Positions 58,758 to 64,000 of a stretch of 64,000 nucleotides of DNA are shown piece by piece. The notes beneath the pieces were generated by a model. That model ran no database searches, had not been told where the DNA came from, and saw nothing but the letters and a program-made list of their open reading frames with translations. Positions within the stretch are counted from its first letter, which is position 1; each line of letters starts with the position of its first letter. The position numbers and the translations under genes were made by a program. The stretch is taken from assembly GCA_036852015.1 (NCBI GenBank), contig JAANDG010000111.1:62001-126000 (forward strand), written 5' to 3'. The stretch comes from Pelodera strongyloides (taxonomy: Eukaryota; Nematoda; Chromadorea; Rhabditida; Rhabditidae).

Positions 58758-59687
58758 TTATGCATAAGTAGGTGTATTTATTTTACTTTTTTCCTGAAAA
58801 AAAAATAGTTTTTTTCTTAGTGGTACTGTAGCATTTTAAGTCTTAGTGGTACTGTAGCATTTTAAGACACCAGTAATTTCAGCAGAGCTGTGTGGGTTTT
58901 CTACGACTAGTAGAGGGAGACATCGCCGAGTTTTGTGGTGATGCTATCGTCAGAGATGTAAGCGATCGTCGTCCACCACAAGCACAAGGCATGTTTATTG
59001 AAATCTTTACTATGTAGAACCAGCCGTTGCTATTGAAGGTGCTCTATGAAGAACAGATTGTTACCGTTGTGATAAGCTAGCATAGATCAACAGTTAGAGC
59101 GTTGGACTGTTAATCGAGAGGTTGTGTGCTGCTGTGGGTTCGAACCTCGCCAGCGGCAAAGATTTTGTAGCTTCTCTTTCGATTAGGAAATTTTCTTTAT
59201 GAAAGGATTTCGTTGTGCACATAAAAACAAAATCATAAACAAAGTCCGTGACAAACTCTTCTCCTTTATATCTTTACTATGTAGAATAATGAGCAAATAC
59301 GATATACGACGAAAAAAATAAATCAAAAATCAAATTAATATAGAGACATACGCACAGTCTGGTCCCTAACAAGGGGAACACTTATCAAGGCGAGCCTTAG
59401 TTGTACTGTAACATTTTAATTTACGGCACAGCGTTAAAAGTTTTTTCACAATAGACCAGATTGTTGCCTAGGAGTCATGAGGGCTAAGTAAGCTGTTACT
59501 TGTGAGCACGTGGACGGGGAGCACGTATAACTGTATTTAAAGCATAATAATTGATTTTTTAATGGTTGGTTGTTTATTTTAGATGATGGTAACATCCCCG
59601 AAGGTGTCAAACCGTGTGTAACAGAAATGAACCAAGCCGCCGGTTCTGCATCTGAAAAGGAAAACAATAAAAATGAACGCGAAGTAG
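58367..59687 (+). CDS. THAP-macro unit E (exons 1-3 only)
   Basis: Exons 58367-58606 (finger: CQLDFC, W in LDRWLGL, VCTKHFKEA), 58883-58988 (macro start GFLRLVEGDIAEFCGDAIV, GC donor AAG/GCATGT) and 59583-59687 (acidic linker NIPEGVKPCVTE, ends phase 1). Exons 4 onward are absent, and unit F starts at 60164. As for A before B, it could be a truncated copy or an alternative N-terminal cassette joined to exon 4 of unit F at 61060, which accepts phase 1. Unit F has no exon 3 of its own, which favours sharing. Confidence 0.6.
58697..58753. repeat. (AT)n microsatellite
   Basis: About 28 AT units in unit E intron 1. Confidence 0.85.
59078..59157 (+). repeat. tRNA-Asn-like pseudogene or SINE head
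   Basis: CAGTTAGAGCGTTGGACTGTT resembles the D and anticodon arms of tRNA-Asn(GTT); T arm GTGGG-TTCGAAC-CTCGC pairs. Acceptor ends do not pair and the variable region is too long, so it is a tRNA-derived repeat. Its downstream sequence ends with the same CTCTTCTCCTTTATAT word as the Helitron-like copies at 4.2-4.8 kb. Confidence 0.45.
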
Positions 59688-60163
59688 GTGCAATTTTTCC
59701 TTTTGAGCCAATCCGGGCTTACCGTTTAAGACATCCAAAGACATCTGGTGGCATCTCGGACATCCAAACACACTGTCATTGACGTCTTTTTTTTGGACAC
59801 GAACTCTATTAATAATAAGACACGTTTCTTACGGAGAACATTTGGTGACAGGGAAGGCTAGTGATGGTTTTCCTGGTGCTCGGAAACTTTCAATTTTCTT
59901 GCGATATGTCAGTCAGAAATCGCGCATCGAGCAGCATCGATAGCCAACACTTCCTCAGCGATAGTTTACTAAATTAATGACAGTGTAATAAATTCTGCCC
60001 CGGAAAGCAATGGTTGAACACGTATCAGAAACAAAAAAAAGAAAGAAAAAGAATGACATCATCCACGCATTGTAACATGGTCGGATGTCACGGATGTTTG
60101 GTTGTCTTTTGAATACTGATATCGCGAAAGCAAGCACTGTTTTCTAATTTATTCTGCATACAG
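59688..60163. other. Spacer between units E and F
   Basis: Contains GACATCCAAAGACATC/CGGACATCC words repeated and inverted near 59735 and 60085, suggesting an unidentified short element. No gene. Confidence 0.4.
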
Positions 60164-63100
60164 ATGAAGGCGCCGAAAGAGGAAAGCGTCATTGGTAACA
60201 AGGTGCGCCCGACTGTCAGAACTTGCCATCTGGACTTTTGTCGAGCAAAAACTGATAACTTTGCGCGCTTGTCCTGCGTAGAGAGGGCAAGGGAACTGGA
60301 CCACTGGATGGGACTGCAAACCGATGGATTCGAAGAAAAACTGAGGAGAAATGGAAGTCTTGTCCGTTTTTGCAGAAAACACTTTGAGGAGGCTGAACTC
60401 AGGAAGCAGGTAAACCAGAACAGATATTCTTACGTTATGAATACGCGATTGTGCCCCGAAAGTCTTACAAAGAAGTAGTGATGGACAAAGCGAGATATGT
60501 GAATTTGTTCGCATAGTATATTCTTCTTTTTTTTTGTTAGGAAAACTCTAGGTTTTTATTCGATAGAGGTTCCATGACACTTCAAACAAGTAACCTTGTG
60601 ATTCCCTGGCAGAACTATTCAAAAGTACGCAAAATGAAATACTCTACACGGGTAATAGATATGGGATTACGAACAATTATATTTTTAGCAGATCCTCGAC
60701 AATTTTCTGCGAGTAGTAGAAGGAGAGGTCGCGGAATCCCCTGGTGTTTCTAGCGTCGGTTATGCAAATCATTGTCTTCCGCGAGGTACGTTGGACCATG
60801 TTGAGTTGGAGTCATAGCCTGTCGGCCAACTTACCTCTTTGAAAAACTTGCATATGAGCATATTGCACAAGTTTGCAAGGCGAACAACACTAGAATAAAG
60901 GAGGAGGCGGTGCTTTAGCGTTTCGTCATCTATTAACATTTTTTTATTAATCTCCTAGGGGCGGCTGTCATTGGGGGTTCTTTTGTACCTTTGTGTATCA
61001 ATTGAACTAGTGTATCAAGACAACCTAAACTCTGAGATACTCCAACATAATATTTTCAGGTCGGGTGATCTTATGCACTCGCGGCCCGATATGTGCCACT
61101 CATGGAGTTCCGACGAGACCTGAAGAAATTGCTTTGCGGTGTTGTTACTGGAGATGCTTGAAAGGCGCGGTGGCTCGGGGATTGCGAAAAATTGTGAGGG
61201 CTAAAATAGTATCACAGGCGATTTGTGAACCGTATGTTGGACGTGTTTCGAGTGAATTCCTATGTATTAAAAGAAATCCGTGCATTTCTGGGTTATCTTG
61301 TTGTGCAAAAAAGGCGTGCCTGTAAAGGATAAATGCGAAAGACCGAAAGATCCCCTAAAAGTCCATTTAACCTCTCTTCCTTTTTCAGGGGTTCCCACTT
61401 ATTGGCACAGCTCTGGGCGGATACCCGCGCAGTGAAGGGCTAATCGTTGCGTTGGATACGATTCTTGCATTTTTCGAAATGTACCCAGCTCGGGTACTGT
61501 ATTTGTCTGTTATCCCTTTTTATTGTAATAATTTAGTTCCAATTTTGTATTGTAACTTTTCCTTCTAATTTTGCAGGGGCTGAACCCTCCCAACTCATTG
61601 TTATGATGAAAAGAAATTCCTTGAAAACTACTGTTTCTCTTTTTGTCTTGGATGAAGTAATGAAACATTTAGGAGTTGGATGTATCAATTTGTGTCAGTG
61701 GAGCTGGTGCGCGTGATGTATTGGAATACGGAGCAATTTTAATGGGAAACGAACTGTCGTTTAAAATGGAAGCGGACACAGTTCGTGACTTGCGTAGCAC
61801 CATTGAAAAGAATTACACGAAACTGATGGGATTGAGCGAGAAAACAAGGAAACCGTACGAACTACCCGTACCCGACACAAACATCGCGTTCCCAACTTAT
61901 GTTAAAACCTGCTGGTCCAACGACGAAGAAACCTTTCGAGGATATTGTGGTCGGTAAGCGAACGCTTATCTTCTTTACTTCAGCAGTTATTGGAGTGATC
62001 AAGCTTACCTCTTTGATTTTCGATTACGAGAGCTCAGCTCTCACAATTGGGTGCAAATAGCGGAAGGCGCTGTCCACGAGAATTGTTGACCATATTCATT
62101 CCTTTCATTAAAATCAATCGGGTTTTTAGGAAACGAAAGAGAATTGAACTGCTGGAAGGAAAAACGAATGACGAAGTGAAGTGAGTGGTCATTTTTTTTG
62201 TTGTTGCTGCTTACGTCAAGTTTTCTAGGTGTCTAGGTGCACAAATATTTCTAGGTGTCTAGGTACCGTAATTACAGTAATACCGTAGGCCGTTCTTATG
62301 AGTGCCTGAGTGCCCGTTGTTTATCGGTCGGCCGTTTTTGCAAACGGTAAGCATTGTTTGCATGTGCTTCATGGAGATCAAAATATATAATTCGATTCGA
62401 TTAGTTACTTCATTTTGTCTGCGTGATAGTTGAAGCGCGTCTGGATTCCGTCTGGATTTCTTTTCTGAACACTTTTGTTTCTAGATTGGAGCCACTGGAC
62501 GTGGACCAAGAAGGCGATGAACTTTTCAGAGAAACCAGGGAAAACATGCAAGTTTTGCAACATTCGAATTAGGCCTTCAATCCACGCCTGGTGATAACAT
62601 AGTTAGATCCTCAGACTTTTTTTGAATAATGGAAACGTCTACAGAGAATCAGTAAAATAAATTTGTGTTATCTAATGATCCCGTATCCGTAGTCGTTCGT
62701 ATATGGCTACACATATACTGGTTGTGTTGGTTAAATGAAAACCTGAGACAAATTGACAAATTAATGAACCTTTAATCGATGGACATTCTCTATCGTAACT
62801 TACTTTTTCTTTGTTTAGTGTCCGAGCCCGTCTTTTGAAGGAAGAGGAAGTTGAGAAAGTGGAAGATGATGAGCAGAAGCCTCCTTGTTTGGATCCCGAG
62901 TGAGTGTTTATTCATTTGTTTCTTGTATGTATTATGTCCTGTTGGTTCCTTGTGCCGTCAAGTTTAAAAGTCGGTTTATCGCAAGAATCTCTAAAGTGCT
63001 GCTCTTTTTATTCCTTTTTAGTTGCTTTGTGTTGAGATATTGTTATTATATATGTACTTACGCTAGGTCAGTTGTGTATATTAGGTTAGGTGTATTGTTA

Positions 63101-63245
63101 TGCTGGTTTCTTTGAGTTTTTGATTTGGATGCTCAAATGTGTATGTTTGTATTGACACTTCAGAAGCATGGCTTTGCCCATTTACGCGCAGCGCAAACGG
63201 AGAACGGAGCAACGAAAAAAAAGAGCGCAAATTGAAAGCCGCTGA
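60164..63245 (+). CDS. THAP-macro unit F, 3' end frameshifted
   Basis: Exons 60164-60409, 60689-60785, 61060-61193, 61389-61493, 61673-61953, 62130-62180, 62485-62547, 62819-62899, 63164-63245; 379 residues in phase. Finger: CHLDFC, W in LDHWMGL, FCRKHFEEAE. Macro: FLRVVEGEVAES (Asp of GD replaced), CATHGVPTRPEEIALRC, GFPLIGTALGGYPRSEGLIV, LDVSICVSGAGARDVLEYG. It lacks exon 3 (acidic linker) and the exon equivalent to B 39402. Exon 8 has a GC donor (CAT/GCAAGT where B and D have GTAAGT). In the last exon a run of A shifts the frame: the D-like peptide KKERKLKAAENQRKLNERPR continues in the other frame to a stop at about 63303. Loss of the STPR region may therefore be recent. Confidence 0.65.
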
Positions 63246-63303
63246 AAACCAGAGGAAGCTGAACGAGCGTCCGAGACAACAGAAGCCTCGTGATCTTAAG
63301 TGA

Positions 63304-64000
63304 ATCGTGAGTGAATATGTTCAAGTTAAACTTGCTTGTGGATAGGGCCTCCAGTTAGTTCAACGTATACTTTGCCTGATGGGAATGTGCATACAATGTT
63401 GAGCAACTGATCTAGGTGGATAATATGGTGAATGCCACTTGTGGCAGAAAACTTGAAGGCTGAAGCATCCGGTCCACGTCCACAATGTCCCATTCCTTTA
63501 TCTGTTTAGGAAGCGAAAAAAACAGAAAAAAGACGAGAAGCTATGTAAGGATATTGTGGTAACTGGACCACTGAACGACGTGATTGTAAGAGGCATCTAA
63601 GATTGCTAAGTCTCTTACAACTCGCGTAGATTCCAGTTCAGAGCACTGACACTTTGTTTAGCAAATTGGAACTGTTCTTGTTCCTGTTGTTGTTGGTTAC
63701 GTCCTAAGATTAGACGTAATTAACCGTTTAGTTTCATTAGTCTGTTTCTTTTATAGAATGTTAAGCGTGTATGTATTGTTGGATTTTATTCGATTTCCAT
63801 TGTTAGTTTGTATATGTTTTGTTTCATTGTTTATAAATGCGTCGTTTTTTACTGTTTGCATATTTACTGGAAAGTATTGTTAGTGGGTTGTCTACCTTTT
63901 CCTATTTTGAATTTTATACAGTATCCCCTATTTGCTTATTGTTTCCTGTGCAGACCGTTTTTTGCGTCTTTCGAATTCTTTTTTTTGTTTCCTGTGCTGT
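63304..64000. other. Downstream spacer, array probably continues
   Basis: A degraded exon-like piece (AAGCGAAAAAAACAGAAAAA, cf. unit D last exon) at about 63511, then sequence matching the spacer before unit E (GTCTGTTTCTTTTATAG, GTTGTCTACCTTTTCCTA). Unit E follows the same sequence after about 180 bases, so a seventh unit is expected just beyond the window. Confidence 0.5.

Noticed and set aside
58415..58765. 116-codon minus-strand frame
   Set aside because: Begins in (AT)n and then runs antisense to unit E exon 1; a shadow.
59078..59157. Functional tRNA-Asn gene
   Set aside because: The acceptor stem cannot pair and the variable region is too long.
1..64000. CRISPR arrays, rRNA genes, bacterial operons
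   Set aside because: None seen; the spliced gene structure shows that the window is eukaryotic.

Overview
This is a eukaryotic window. I read it as nematode: genes are intron-rich, most introns end in TTTCAG, the genes are compact and same-stranded, start codons often sit just behind a 3' splice site (as with spliced-leader trans-splicing), and an intron near 20.9 kb holds a short run of the nematode telomere repeat TTAGGC. One intron looks like a minor-spliceosome (U12) intron. C. elegans has lost that machinery, so an early-branching (Dorylaimia/Enoplia-like) nematode is the better guess. The species is not identified.

Left part (1-13.9 kb, + strand): four conserved housekeeping genes in a row. 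They are the 3' part of the splicing factor SMNDC1/SPF30, the complex I assembly factor NDUFAF8, the rRNA-processing factor UTP23 (its start is only 6 bases after the NDUFAF8 stop), and the 22-exon autophagy/endosome gene CLEC16A. All were rebuilt exon by exon with matching phases.

Middle (14.9-28.3 kb, - strand): a 16-exon DEG/ENaC/ASIC-type sodium channel subunit (557 residues) and a TMEM120 (TACAN) family membrane protein. These introns hold many mobile elements, above all small inverted-repeat elements in TTAA target sites, including one 2.6-kb TTAA element with long terminal repeats and a possible small gene inside. From 28.5 to 33.7 kb I see no convincing gene, only repeats.

Right part (33.7-64 kb, + strand): a tandem array of six paralogous units (A-F here), probably continuing past the window. 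The predicted protein joins a THAP-like C2CH zinc finger, a divergent macro (ADP-ribose-binding type) domain spread over five or six exons, a charged linker, and in unit D a long array of 23-residue STPR-type DNA-binding repeats encoded one per exon. Units A and E hold only exons 1-3 and sit directly before B and F, as if they were alternative N-terminal cassettes. Unit C is interrupted by a 2-kb hAT-like element with an intact 8-bp target duplication and has lost its middle exons. B, D and F show frameshifts or shortened 3' ends. I know of no described THAP-macro-STPR protein. This array is the most interesting object in the window.

Exon coordinates were worked out by hand from splice signals, reading phase and remembered family features. 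Gene ends may be off by a base or two where noted.
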